Assembly: GCA_009809945.1 (NCBI GenBank)
Contig: WTPW01000437.1
Location: 302,487-366,486 of the forward strand
Direction: 5' to 3'
Origin: Gigaspora margarita
Lineage: Eukaryota; Glomeromycota; Glomeromycetes; Diversisporales; Gigasporaceae
Length of the DNA stretch: 64,000 bases
Shown in pieces: positions 1-12,069 of the stretch. Position 1 is the stretch's first letter. Every line of letters begins with the position of its first letter. The notes beneath the pieces were generated by a model. It was not told the origin of the DNA. It worked only from the letters and a program-made list of their open reading frames with translations, and ran no database searches. The translations under genes were made by a program, and so were the position numbers.

Positions 1-1159
1 TAACCACTGTGTGTATCGAATTAGAGAGTAAGCTCCATTAATAGAATTTTTATAATAACATAGTAGAAATCATGATACCAGCGTTAACCCAACCGCTGCA
101 TGTAATATATTAACGAAAAGGTTTTATAACAGAATTCTTTATAGTAAATCATTTTTAATTTCAATGTATCTTAACCAAATACTAGATCACTGGAAAGTTC
201 TGTAACAACTTTATATGAAAATTCCAATATTAGTTCAATTTTAACCACTGAGTATACCACAGTAGCAAGTAAATCCAGAGACAGAATTCTTTACAATAAA
301 CAACAATAGAGATTATATGATAATTCTAATACAATTAACTAAACCGTAATCAAATCAGAATAGTGATCTATAACACAGTAACTTATGGTTAAACCATGAA
401 AATCCCAATACTAATTGTCTGACTTATTATTTGCACTGTCTTCATTTTACTTATTAGCATTATAATATATTTTTCATTATAATCCGTCTTAAAAAAAAAA
501 AATAATAATAATAAACAAACCACTATCTTTATTAAAACAATAAAATCTGAGCCCTTTGATCGTGATCACTCAAAAAATCGGCAAAATGTAAATAAAAAAT
601 AATTATTATTTCCACATTTTTCAAGCATTAAAAATCAAGTCTTACTTTCATTTTGAGCAATAAAAACAGATTAACATAGACAATTTAACGTATTAACGTA
701 TTAAAAAAATCAAGTTTACAAAAAATAAACTACTTTACGTTAAATAGTATTTATGCTCATAAGTTCTTCTTTCAAGCCTACAACTCATCGTTAATTGTAT
801 GTAGTTAATTGTTGTACCATGTACTCTTCTTCAACTTTCACAAATACAATTCACTCGCTTGGCACTTTACAATAATAGATGTATTATTCAGGAACTTCCA
901 CTAGAAAGAATATCACATAAAAACACGATTTATTGTTAAAAGTGTTCTTTATTAATACATATACTTTGCTACCTAACACTAAAACTAATTTGTAAAACTA
1001 CCTAAGATCATTCTATTTCCGTGCTCTTATTCACATGTTGCTCTAAAATTATGCGACACTAATCTATATCAAATCACAATACAGTATGTATAATTTTAAT
1101 AGTAAAAGTTGTACATATGAACTACAATTATGTGATTTTAAACATGTCACATATAATAT
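1..1159. other. AT-rich stretch without a gene
   Basis: No open frame of convincing length, no RNA gene and no clear repeat was seen. The sequence is very A+T rich with short A and T runs. Confidence 0.5.
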
Positions 1160-1170
1160 CGTTAGTTAGG

Positions 1171-2255
1171 CAAATCTTACGTTTTTGATACTCCTGCACT
1201 TTTTTGATACTGATCGACATGAAAATCCCCAGTAAAAATAAGAATTTTCAAAACTTTGAGCGAAGATATCTTGGCAGCCATAAGACCAAATTTGGTAAAA
1301 CTTTTTTTATTTGAATTCTATGGCTTCATAGAATTCAAATAAAAAAAATTCATCGAATTTAGTCAAGTGGTTGTCGAGTTATCTTCACTCAAAATTAGAG
1401 AAAATCAAAACGCCTATCAAAATAGAAGCTGCGCCAAATTTTTTATCTAACTTTGAGCGAAGATACCTCGACAACCATCTGACCAAATTTGATAAATCTT
1501 TTTTTTTTTGAATTCTATAGCTTCATATAATTCAAATAAAAATTTTATTTCGTATTTAGTCAAGTGGTTGTCAAGATATCTTCGCTCAAAGTTAGAAAAA
1601 AATCAAAACAACTATCAAAATAGAAGTTGCGCCAAATTTTTTTCTAAATTTGAGCGAAGATGTCTTGACGACCATCTAATCAAATTCGATAAAACTTTTT
1701 TATTTGAATTCTATGGCTTTATAAAATTCATATAAAAAAAGTTTTATCGAATTTGGTTAGATGGTCGTCAAGATATCTTCGCTCAAATTTAGAAAAAAAT
1801 TTGGCGCAACTTCTATTTTGATAGTTTTTGACTTTGAGCGAAGTTATCTTGACAACCACTTGACTAAATACGATAAAAATTTTTTATTTGAATTATATGA
1901 AGCTATAGAATTCAAAAAAAAAAGTTTTATCAAATTTGGTTAGATGGTTGTCGAGGTATCTTCGCTCAAAGTTAGATAAAAAATTTGGCGCAGCTTCTAT
2001 TTTGATAGGCGTTTTGATTTTCTCTGACTTTGAGCGAAGATAACTCGACAACCACTTGACTAAATTCGATGAATTTTTTTTTATTTGAATTCTATGAAGC
2101 CATAGAATTCAAATAAAAAAAGTTTTACCAAATTTGGTCTTATGGTTGCCAAGATATCTTCGCTCAAAGTTTTGAAAATTCTTATTTTTACTGGGATTTT
2201 CATGTCGATCAGTATCAAAAAAGTAAGTGCAGGAGTATCAAAAACGTAAGATTTG
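1171..2255. mobile_element. Foldback (near-complete palindrome) transposon, possibly Mutator-like
   Basis: The left end, starting CAAATCTTACGTTTTTGATAC, is repeated in reverse complement at the right end, and the similarity continues inward almost to the middle (about 1714), so the whole 1,085 bp can fold on itself. Inside, a smaller unit recurs in both orientations: a TTTGAGCGAAGATATCTT core, a CAACCA box and a TTTATTTGAATTCTA palindrome. It is flanked by an 11-bp direct repeat, CGTTAGTTAGG, at 1160-1170 and 2256-2266, read as a target-site duplication. Target duplications of 9-11 bp and long inverted repeats fit Mutator-like non-autonomous elements; that assignment is inference. The short frames inside are by-products of the repeats. 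Confidence 0.85.
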
Positions 2256-2589
2256 CGTTAGTTAGGCAGTAAAAAAGGTAATACGATCTTGTACAAGTCG
2301 ATTATTCTATCACATGATTATTAATGGAGAATTTTTATTGGCTAACTATATTAAAAAAACAAATTTCCAAATCCGACTTTGACGACCCAGTCGGGATATG
2401 ATAACATTGGTATAAAATATTCTTAATTTAAATAAACAAGAGATTTACAAATTAAATATTAGTCTATTCTGATTTAATCTAAAATATATTTTTTAGAAAA
2501 AACTATTCAAAATTTTTATGCTTATTAATTGAAGAATAAAATATGACTTTAATAATAGAATTCATTATTAAATTTAAGTTAAATTAGAT

Positions 2590-3262
2590 TTATGATTCGT
2601 CATAGCATGCTATTCTTATAATGAAATCAGCAAGTGCATTGATTGATTGCGAAGTATATGCCACAGCAAATGCCAAGGCAGGTCCAGCCAAAGTATATGT
2701 TCCTATTGTTAATGGAATACTTGAAGCAGCTAAAGCTGCAATAAGTCCAACACCAACAGAAACTACGAAAGCATTTATAATAAATGGGCACATTACGCCT
2801 CTGGGAACAATCGATGCATCAAATTTGGCAACTGCTACAAAATCTGTATTGTATTTTTTAAGAGTCACAATAAAGGAATTCTTATTAAAAATTACAAATT
2901 CACTAGCATTGTTACTGTCATTACTGTCATTACTGTCTTGAGCACTAAGAAAGTTTTGTGCTTCTAATATTTTCTTTTTATAAAAGCTGAATTAACATTT
3001 AATAAATTAGCAAATACTAATATAATAAATATATTATTAAACAACATTAAAATAAAAATGTAAATACTTAATATCTAAAAGTTTAATGTAAATAGGTTAG
3101 TAATGTTATAAATAACTTTAAAAAATTAAAAAAAAAACTACCTGCTTCATAAAATTCAAGACTATTAGAATCAAGACTAGGAGAATCATGTATAGGAGAG
3201 GCATACATTACAGTTGGAATAATAAGAATAATAAAAAGAATCAAATATAATTTTAAAAACAT
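2590..3262 (-). CDS. Two-exon gene for a small secreted or membrane protein, function unknown
   Basis: Exon 1 runs from an ATG at 3262 to 3142, the intron from 3141 (GTAG) to 2964 (TTAG), and exon 2 from 2963 to the TAA at 2592-2590. The splice keeps the frame (phase 1). The N-terminus is a strong signal peptide (MFLKLYLILFII...VMYA followed by SPIHDS). Exon 2 begins with an Asp-Ser-Asn repeat (DSNDSNDSNN) and then a long Ala/Gly/Ile-rich hydrophobic stretch (about residues 95-145) that could be one or two membrane helices. An in-frame ATG lies 12 nt upstream, and a third one much further up, at 3362-3364, would spoil the signal peptide. No known family is recognised. The two-exon model comes only from splice signals and frame, so transcript data would decide it. 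Confidence 0.6.
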
Positions 3263-3430
3263 TATGCTAGACATTAAGTGTGAAGATAAAATTTTATTTA
3301 GAATTTTTAAGTGAGAAGTGTACGAAGTGGAATAAGATGCAATGATATTTATACTATTTAGCATAATCTCTAGCGCTGAATTTATTATTATTTGTAAATT
3401 ATATGATACTTATAAAATTGAAATCATTTT

Positions 3431-3474
3431 GAGTGACGCCAAGAAGAAATGGGACTTCCCACTGCATCACTCAT
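3431..3474. mobile_element. Short hairpin MITE, internally deleted copy
   Basis: The sequence starts GAGTGACGCCAAGAAGAAATG and ends CATCACTCAT, matching the two ends of the fuller copy at 9640-9720, which occupies the equivalent place in the second duplicated block. The middle of the hairpin is missing here. Confidence 0.55.
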
Positions 3475-4668
3475 TTAGCACTGCGATAATCATTATACTT
3501 TTAATAAAGGGACATATTAGTCAGTTATTTAAAATAAGGTATTTAAGTTCGCATGGGAGATTCAAAATTAATTAAGAATGTCAAATTAAATGGCGTATTA
3601 GGTAATCAAATAATATATTTATGATAAATTCACAAATCCTTATTATTAGAATTATCGCTCTTTTCGGTTTAGTTGGATCGACGATCTTTGTAATGTTTTG
3701 AGTCCTATGATTATAATAAGTATGTAGTCACTTCAACATTGATATATTACGTGGGACTTGTTTTAATTATTCATATGAGTGCCGCCAATCGTTCTAGTAA
3801 TATTTAATTAATGATAATTTTATTGATTTTAAGTATAGATCATCTTTGAACACAATAAATTAATTGAAGATAATAACGATATTTTGTATTAAAATTTAAG
3901 ACCGCAAAGTAATCAACCGATAAATATACTTATCTGATAAATTATATTCACTTTTCCTTTTAACTCGAATTAAATAAAATTAATACTTAAAAGGTAAAAA
4001 GTTTTATGCTAGCAAATTAAGGCTCATCAATACTCATGAATAATTGATTCATGCGCATGACACCGTATGACAGCGTTAAAGATTTAATATTCTTAGTGCT
4101 CTCAAGAACATTAAAATCTTTTGGGAATACAAGATTTAACAATTATGTTCTCACTTGAGAACAATTTGAGAACAAAAAAGGTTGTGATTTTTATTATAAA
4201 AATAATTTTGAAAACACTAAAATTTTTTTTAAAGAACATTAAAAATTTCTTAAGAACTTAAAATGTAAATTTTTGCTCTTAATAACAATCTTTTTCACTG
4301 CTTATGAATGCCCATCTCTATTAGGGATTTAGATTATATAGTTTAGAGTAGCATTTGAGTATCGTTATCTGTTGTTTGCATTAGTGTGTCCATATATTGT
4401 TGGTTTCGAGCAGACTCATCTTTCACAGCGTATCTTTATTGTTTTTATTCATTTAGAAATATTCAACAAGCTCGTCTCTGATTATCGATTTTGGTATATG
4501 CATGATATATCGAGATAAACTAATTTTCTAACTTTTTTTATTTCATCTTTAATTACACTTTAAAATATAAAAAAAGCTTTCGCTGTTCCATAAGTTATAT
4601 CGATAAGATTTATTGATAATCCGTAGTATTTTCGTATATATATTGTATATTTTCACATTTACTTCATA

Positions 4669-4740
4669 TGAATAATGCCAAGGGGAAATGGGGCTTCAAT
4701 CATAAAATTTTATATCCCATTTTCTCTTGGCGTTATTCAT
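4669..4740. mobile_element. Short hairpin MITE (about 72 bp)
   Basis: TGAATAATGCCAAGGGGAAATG at the left is mirrored by CATTTTCTCTTGGCGTTATTCA at the right, leaving a short AT loop. Related copies are at 3431, 9640 and 10759. Confidence 0.65.
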
Positions 4741-5412
4741 TAAGTCTATGCACCTCTTATTAACTTGTACAGATTAGGACGGTAAACAATCTTTTATTCA
4801 AATCGTTTTAGCTGATAAGTGAAATTAATTGGCAGTTTATAATATTTTGGGAATTTTGCAGATGATTTCTTTATATTTTCTTGTAGATTACATGCAACAT
4901 ATGCTGCCGAATAATTTCGATTTTGATAAAGCCTATTTTGACAGACAACCCTAAGTCTGTCATTCAACACCATTATTTAAGAAATGCTTTACAATGTTAA
5001 CAAATATGTATGTTTATATAATGTTCTTTACACATGTTAATCAACATCCATTATTTAAAAAATCAATGCAATGTTAACTAACATTGCATGTGTTATAAAA
5101 AACTACATATCCATAATCATAATGCCATATTACTTAAGGTTGCAATCTGTCAAACTTTCAGAGATAAATCATATATTACCTGTCATTCAATGACAATCTT
5201 AACATTATGATAATTTAAAATGAATATTGTATATGTATGTTAAGAATTTGATAATTTCCTAGAAGGCATTTCTTGTGAAACAATTATTTATTTGTATAAA
5301 TCTGGTGTTTTTTCTAAAAAAGCTTTTTTAAATCAAAATAATATCAATTTACCCAAACCCATTACAATTATAAATAAAATTAAATAATATACTCGTATTT
5401 GCCAAAGTTCTT

Positions 5413-5414
<2 letters not shown>

Positions 5415-5464
<50 letters not shown>
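5415..5464 (+). promoter_or_regulatory. 50-nt poly(A) tract abutting the start codon
   Basis: An uninterrupted A run lies directly before the ATG at 5465, whose A continues it to 51 A. The paralogue at 11587 has the same arrangement (46 A). If transcription starts upstream, this gives a poly(A) leader; if it starts downstream of upstream elements, it would be a nucleosome-free promoter tract. Which applies cannot be told from sequence. Confidence 0.6.
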
Positions 5465-5467
<3 letters not shown>

Positions 5468-5953
5468 AAACAAAGCTTTATTTTTACATTCATCTTTTTG
5501 GTTACACTTTCTGTAGTCAATGCTTATACTACACCATGTTATCATATACCAACTCCACCTCTTCTTAACTTAGATTTTTTATTAGGTGATCCTGATGAAA
5601 AAAATCATTATCAGAGAAATGCTCTATTGAGAATTACTCAAAAATCAGAATACAATGTTTATAATGATACTAAATTACTTGTTGAAATTTATTCTGAAAA
5701 TAATGATCAATTTCAAAATAAAGAAACGGAATATACGTTTGAATTATGCACTATGACTAACATTTCTTGTCCGATTAGTGCTGGAAATGTGTATTTTGCA
5801 AAAACCTACTTTTTTGTACCTGCTAATGTGTCAATTATTGGATTTTCGGTTTTGACAGAACAAAATCAATATTTAGGTTGTGAAATGTTTGTTTATAAAA
5901 ATTTAAGCATACCTTCTTTTACTACTGTTCCAACTAATACTCCTACCCCTTAA
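5465..5953 (+). CDS. Small secreted protein, ML (MD-2-related lipid-recognition)-like
   Basis: The product is 162 residues, starting at the ATG that ends the A run. Starting at the upstream in-frame ATG would put about 16 lysines before the signal peptide, so I reject that start. Residues 1-20 form a signal peptide ending VVNA. The mature part has an N-terminal Cys-Tyr-His, then ELCTMTNISCPI around residues 104-115 and a late YLGCEMF. The spacing ELC...SCPI..G...VPA...LGC resembles the second half of ML-domain lipid-binding proteins (NPC2/PG-PI transfer type), giving four cysteines able to form two disulphides; the family call is inference. The tail is Thr/Pro-rich. A polyadenylation-like AATAAA lies at about 6053. 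Its close paralogue is at 11587-12069. It is probably secreted or enters the endomembrane lumen. Confidence 0.7.
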
Positions 5954-7364
5954 TAAATAGCATAGATTCATTGCGAATATTAATGTATCATCATTAATTT
6001 TATTTTTTTATTGTCGATATATCTAAATGTATTTTTACAAATAACAAATTTTAATAAAGAAAGCCATAAATTTTAAACTTATAAAGTTTACATATTATGT
6101 CTAGTAGTACTCCTCAAAAAAACATCATTTTGCAGAAACTACTGCATAGTTGTGTTCCGCATTAATAAAATTAATTATCAAATATATTAATTGTAAATTT
6201 GATTGGCTAAATAAGAAATCATATATTTAACGATTGGAAATAATTGTTAGCGTTTAGTGTTATGCTGAATTACTTTTCTAGAAATTTTGGTTGGTTTGAT
6301 GTTAATTTTTGATAACTGATTTTCATCGAGTTAACTTTTTTTTAGTAATTTTGGATGCCACAAATTTCAACCGATTGTAGAATTACTCTTATACAATAGT
6401 GAATGCATAAAAACAGAACATCGATGTGCAACGAAATAGTGTCAAAATTTTTTTTACTTATCAACTGGTGAGTGCTTTATGATTAAAAAGAAAATAATTT
6501 CACAAAATTGAATAAATAACAAACCAGAATTAGTAAAATGGAAAACTTTAATATATTAACTTTGATAAAAAATATAATAATGATGATAATTAGAAAATTT
6601 TATTCATTCATAACCATTGATTATTATTACTGAATTACTTTATTTTCGATATACTAACAAAATTCTCCGAATAAAATAAAAATAGCTAATATGAAATTCT
6701 AAAAATGAACAATAATTTGACAATAAAAAATGTTCAACATTAATTTTTATTCAATTATATTCTTAAAAAAGTCTCGATTTACAATCATAAACACAAATAT
6801 CAAAGTAAATATAAATTGCGGCTAGCATCATACAGTTTTACTCAAATGTGGACGATTTTAATTGCTAAAAATGCCTATTCCTATTAATTCAGGCTTGAAA
6901 AGGTTTGATTGAATCTAAACTCAGACCATGAATTTTGAAGTGTTTCAAATTTAAACTTTATTACTTGAACTGAATCAAACTCAAACATAACTGATTATCT
7001 AGTTTGAGTTCAATCTGGAATTCACAAAGTTGATCAGACTTGATAGAGTATGTATATTAAAAATATTATTAATATTAATACAAACTAATATAACTTTAAC
7101 TATATACTACAATATTCTATAATCTTTTTAGATAATTTTTTTAAAGTAAATTACAATAAACAAACTAAACTGTAAACTGTGTGCTGCTATAGCAATTAAG
7201 TTTTTTAAATAAATTTTTTATAGTAAATTATAATAGATACTATAATAATATTATTATTAACATAGACAATTTATATATTGCGCATGTGATATTATTGCAT
7301 GTACTGCAAATTATATGATCAAGTGTAATGTTAAATAATAACAACCAGAATAAATTGTTTTTTA
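5954..7364. other. Noncoding remainder of duplicated block A
   Basis: I see no frame worth calling. The stretch is AT-rich, contains a TTTGATTGAATCTAAACTCAG-type low-complexity part near 6.9-7.05 kb, and ends with sequence that also flanks the transposon in copy B. Confidence 0.5.
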
Positions 7365-7620
7365 TTAGTTAGGGTTAGGGTAAACTAAGATTGTTTGCAA
7401 GCAAAAAGATATGGAAATATTTAGTAAAATTTTGAAAAAATTTTTATTAGGATATAAAAAGTAATTTTATATTTGAAAATTTGAATTATAAGTACTTTTT
7501 GACAAAACAAACATTTAGTTTGAAATCTTTTGATCATGTTATATTATACCTATTTTGAAAGTTAATTGGTTGATTATTATGAGAGTGACAAATAGTAATA
7601 TTGCTATGTGTAATAAATAA

Positions 7621-7850
7621 ATGTGCTCTATTAATATTACTAGCTTAATTAATAATATTACTAAGTATTATTAATAATATCAATTTTATAATATTACTAG
7701 TTTTATTAATATTACTATTACCAAAATTTTTGGTTTATTATGTATTACAAATTTTACCAATATTACTAGTTTACTAATATTACTAGTTTTATTAATATTA
7801 CCAGTTTTACTAAAACTATTAGCTTTACAAATACTACTAGTTTATTAATT
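7621..7850. repeat. Degenerate short tandem repeat, TTAATATTACTAG type
   Basis: The words AATATTACTAG and TTTTATTAATATTAC recur many times over about 230 bp, with spacing changes. There is no coding signal. Confidence 0.65.
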
Positions 7851-7864
7851 TAATTGTTAAACTT

Positions 7865-9630
7865 CACTATAATGCACTATTTTCATTAATTCAATTTAGT
7901 AAAATTAATCTAAATGCTTGTATAGTATACAAAAACTATAAATACTAACCTGATAATAAAAATAAGTATATATATATACTTAATCAAGTCATAAACTAGA
8001 CCTTACTTTAATTCTAAAAAAAATAATACTAATACAACTTAATAAAGAATAGCAACTTAGTAATTGTCCGAAGGTAGAGGCATAGACCACCCGATGTCCG
8101 TGTGTCCGCAAATTAAGGATTTTGATTGGCTAGATCAGGTGTAACGTAAAAAAACAATCAAATCAAGTTATTACCTTTAAATAACATATCAAAAGTTTGA
8201 ATTTTACACATAGCAAAATTTCAAATTTGTTTATATTATATTAATTAACTTTTTGAAGTTGAATTAGTAAATTTATAATCTAAATTACAACAAAATGTAT
8301 ATAAGTTACTAGAAGCCTTTGAAGGAATATAAACTGGTATTGAGTAGTACAAAATCAAGTCTAATAAAGCATATAATCTCTAGAAATAATTGAAAATTAA
8401 AATTTACTTACTATTTTTAATAAAAAATAGCTAAAAGATTAACTATATTATAAAGCTAAAAGTATTATATATAATTTATATATATATTATTGCTTTTGTT
8501 TTACTAGTACAATGCTAGTACTATGTACTATACTAAATATATAGAGAAGAGTAAAAAAATTTTACAACTTTATTTAAAATAAACAAATTTAATATTGAAT
8601 TTTAAAAAACTTAATTATTTTTTTTTGATTTGAAAGCATTATTTTCAGGACTAGAATTTTATTCAATTAATTTTCAAAAATATTATATCTATAGATAAGA
8701 ATACAACCAGCTCCACATATACTTTTAGTATCTAATTTAAGTAGTCTACCCAAAAGTTTTATACTGGTTGATATAAATGATTTTTTTATTATATTTTTAG
8801 TTGTTGTTACACCTCGCGAAATTTTAAGTAGATAATAAATTTAAATAGATCAACAAATAAAGATATAACAAAAAAAAGAAAGAAGTTATCAGGCAAGAAT
8901 TTTTGATATACAATTAAATACAATTAACAACCGATTTTAATTTAAAGTGTTGCATTAAAATATCGCATTTTCAATAAATATGAATCCATCAATCCACAGA
9001 GATGTGTAATTACATCAATATGATTTTTACAACAGCAATATAAGACATCAAATGAACATTTACATGGTTTATTTGAGCACTAACATTATACAACCAAAAG
9101 ATTAGTAATAATAATATCTTAATCTATTGGGAGCCTGTAGAAACTTCGTTTACACTTATTCACATACTGGGGATTATAAAAATAATTACTCAAACATAAT
9201 ATAGATTTAGTTGACAATAATGAAGATGAAACAAGAAAGCAATCATTATAAGATGGCATAAATTGGTTGCAAACATATTGTTGACTTTTTAATGCGACGT
9301 TTATAATACTGATTAGCTCAAATTTCAGCTTATAAGTTTAACATATGAATATTGACTTGTTTGTCACTTCGCCGACAAAAATTGGATAGTCAATTTTTTT
9401 TAGGCAATATATTAAATAATGTAGTAAATTTTTTTTAGTCAATATTTTAATATATTAATATGGAAATGTGTACCAGGTTGATGATCTGATGATTATGTGA
9501 TAGACTGGAAATCGATCCAAATAATTTCGATCCATTTCAGATTTTTGAACCCCGAAACTATAATCCAAAACTTTTGACCAATCAGAATGCAAGATCAGGT
9601 AAATTTTAACTTAAATTTGTATTAATTAGA
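7865..9630. other. AT-rich spacer between duplicated blocks
   Basis: No gene, RNA or clear mobile element was found. It lies between the two copies of the duplicated block and does not belong to either. Confidence 0.5.
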
Positions 9631-9639
9631 TATCAATTC

Positions 9640-9720
9640 GAGTGACGGCAAGAGGAAATGGGACTTCAATTATATAAATTCTAGATGATTGAAATCCCAT
9701 TTTCCCTCGGCATCATTCAT
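9640..9720. mobile_element. Short hairpin MITE (about 81 bp)
   Basis: GAGTGACGGCAAGAGGAAATG at the left pairs with CATTTTCCCTCGGCATCATTC at the right. This is the fuller counterpart of the deleted copy at 3431. Confidence 0.65.
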
Positions 9721-10758
9721 TTAGTACTGTGATAATCATTATATTTTTAGTAAAGGGACATATTAGTCAGTTATTTAAAATAAGGTATTTAAGTTCGCAA
9801 TTCTTCTTTTGGGAGATTCAAAATTAATTAAGAATGTCAAATTAAATTGCGTATTAGAGTAATAAAATAATATATTTACGATAAATTCACGAATACTTAT
9901 CATTAGAATTATCGCTCTTTTCGGTTTAGCTGGATCGACGATCTTCGTAATGGTTTGAGTCCTATGATTATAATAGTAGTCATTCAACTTTGATATATTA
10001 GTAAATATTTTAATTAATAATAATTTTGATTGATTTTAAGTATAGATCATCTTTGATCACATGCGAATAAATTAATTGGAGATAATGATATTTTGTATTA
10101 CAATTTAAGACCGCAAAGTAATCAACTGATAAATATACTTATGCCAGCAAATTAAGGCTCATTAATACTCATGAATAATTGATTCATGCGCATGACACCG
10201 TTAATGATTTAATATTCTTAGTGTTCTCAAGTACATTAAAATACTTTTGGGAATACAATATTTAAAAATTATGTTCTCACTTGAGAACAATTTGAGAACC
10301 TGATTTTTATTATAAAAATAATTTTGAAAACACTAAAATTTTTTTAAAGATCATTAAAATTTTTTTAAGAACTTAAAAAAAATGTAAATTTATGTTCTTA
10401 ATAACAAAATCATTTTCAATCTTTTTCACTGCGTATGAATGCCCATCTCTATTAGGGATTTAGATTATATAGTTTAGTGTAGCATTTGAGTATCGTTAAC
10501 TGTTGTTTGCATTAGTGTGTCCATATTTGGTTTAGAGCAGACCCATTCTTTCACAGCGGATCTTTATTGTTTTTATTCATTTAGAAATGTTCGACAAGCT
10601 TGTCTCTGATTATCGTTTTATATATGCATGATATATTGAGATAAACTAATTTTAAAAGTTTTCACTTTTCCGTAAGTTATATCCGATAAGATTCATTGAT
10701 AACAGATAATCCATAGTATTTTCGTATATATATTGTATATTTTCACATTTACTTCATA

Positions 10759-10830
10759 TGAATAATGCCAAGGGAAAATAAGGTTTCAATCATAAAATTT
10801 TATATCCCATTTTCTCTTGGTATCATTTAT
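10759..10830. mobile_element. Short hairpin MITE (about 72 bp)
   Basis: This is the counterpart of the copy at 4669 in the other duplicated block. TGAATAATGCCAAGGGAAAA pairs imperfectly with TTTTCTCTTGGTATCATTTA. Confidence 0.6.
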
Positions 10831-11539
10831 TAAGTTTATGCACCTCTTATTAATTTGTACTGATTAGGACAGTAAACAGTCTTATATTCAAATCGATTTA
10901 GCTGATAAGTGCAATTACCGTTAATTGGCAGGTTATAAAATTTTGGGAATTTTGCAGATGATTTCTTTATATTTTCTTGTAGATTACATGTAACATATGC
11001 TGCCGAATATTAGTTTCGATTTTGATAAAGCCTATTTTGGCAGACAACCCTAATCTGTCATTCAATGAAGGGTTCATCAACACATCATTATTTAAGAAAA
11101 GCTTTACAATGTTAACAAAAATTGTATGTTTATATAATGTTCTTTATACATGTTAATCATCAACACTCCATTATTTAAAAAAGCAATACAATGTTAACTA
11201 ACATTGCATGCGTTATAAAAAACCATATATCCATAATCATTATGCATAGTTCTTAAGGTTATAATCTGTCAAACTTTCAGAAATAAACCATACATAGCCT
11301 GTCATTCAATGACAATCTTAACATTATGGTAATTTAAAATGAATATTGTATATGTATGTTAAGAATTTGATAATTTCCTAGAAGGCATTTCTTGTGAAAC
11401 AATTATTTATTTGTATAAATCTGGTGTTTTTCTAAAAAAAAAAAAAAGTTTTTTTAAATTAAAATAATATCAATTTACCCCAAAAGCATTACAATTATAA
11501 ATAAAATTAAATAATATACTCGTATTTTCCTAAGTTCTT

Positions 11540-11541
<2 letters not shown>

Positions 11542-11586
<45 letters not shown>
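11542..11586 (+). promoter_or_regulatory. 45-nt poly(A) tract abutting the start codon
   Basis: An uninterrupted A run continues into the A of the ATG at 11587, as in the paralogue at 5465. The tract is kept in both copies although nearby homopolymers differ in length. Confidence 0.6.
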
Positions 11587-11589
<3 letters not shown>

Positions 11590-12069
11590 AAACGAAGCTT
11601 TATTTTTACATTCATCTTTTTGGTTACACTTTTAGTAGTCAATGCTATACCATGTTATCATAGACCAACTCCACCTCTTCTTGACTTATTCTTTTTATTA
11701 AATAATGCCTCAGATCCTAGCAATCCTAATTTTAAAACTGCTCATATGCAAATTTTTCAACGATCAAAATTCCAGATTTATAACGATACTAAATTAATTG
11801 CTGAAATTTATACTGAAGATGATGATCAAAATAAAGAAACGGAATATGTATTTGAATTATGCACTATGACAGACATTTCTTGTCCAATTATTGCTGGAAA
11901 TGCGTATTCTGCAAAGACACAATTTCTTATACCTGCTAATACGAAAATTATTGGAATTTCGGTTTTAACAGGACATAATAAATTTTTAGGTTGTGAAATG
12001 TTTGTTTTTAAAAATATAAACATACCTTCTCTTACTACTTCTATTCCAACTAATACTCCTCATCCTTAA
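11587..12069 (+). CDS. Small secreted protein, ML-like paralogue
   Basis: The product is 160 residues with a signal peptide nearly identical to its paralogue (MKRSFIFTFIFLVTLLVVNA). The four cysteines are conserved: Cys-Tyr-His near residue 22, ELCTMTDISCPI near 99-110, and FLGCEMF near 135. The region between residues 35 and 60 differs most, with indels (NNASDPSNPN here). Both reading frames are intact, and the better conserved C-terminal half suggests that at least the lipid-binding-like part stayed under selection. A short Thr/Pro tail and AATAAA signals follow. The ML-family call rests on cysteine spacing and motifs only. Confidence 0.7.

Larger units (their letters stand above)
3430..7240. 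repeat. Segmental duplication, copy A
   Basis: This block matches 9639-14993 in the same orientation with scattered substitutions and small indels. Shared landmarks, in order, are the hairpin MITE, an AAAGGGACATATTAGTCAG segment, a second hairpin MITE, the poly(A)-led secreted-protein gene, and a tail ending in TGTGCTGCTATAGCAATTAAG. Copy A lacks the 1.6-kb transposon that splits copy B, so it serves as the empty-site reference. Outside the one gene I see no coding sequence; the 1.9 kb before the gene and the 1.3 kb after it are noncoding. Confidence 0.85.

Noticed and set aside
5399..5464. Upstream in-frame ATG that would add a poly-lysine N-terminus
   Set aside because: It reads through the A run; the paralogue has no such upstream start and the signal peptide requires the later ATG.
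7621..7850. A CRISPR-like array
   Set aside because: Repeats are short, degenerate and lack unique spacers; the genome is eukaryotic.
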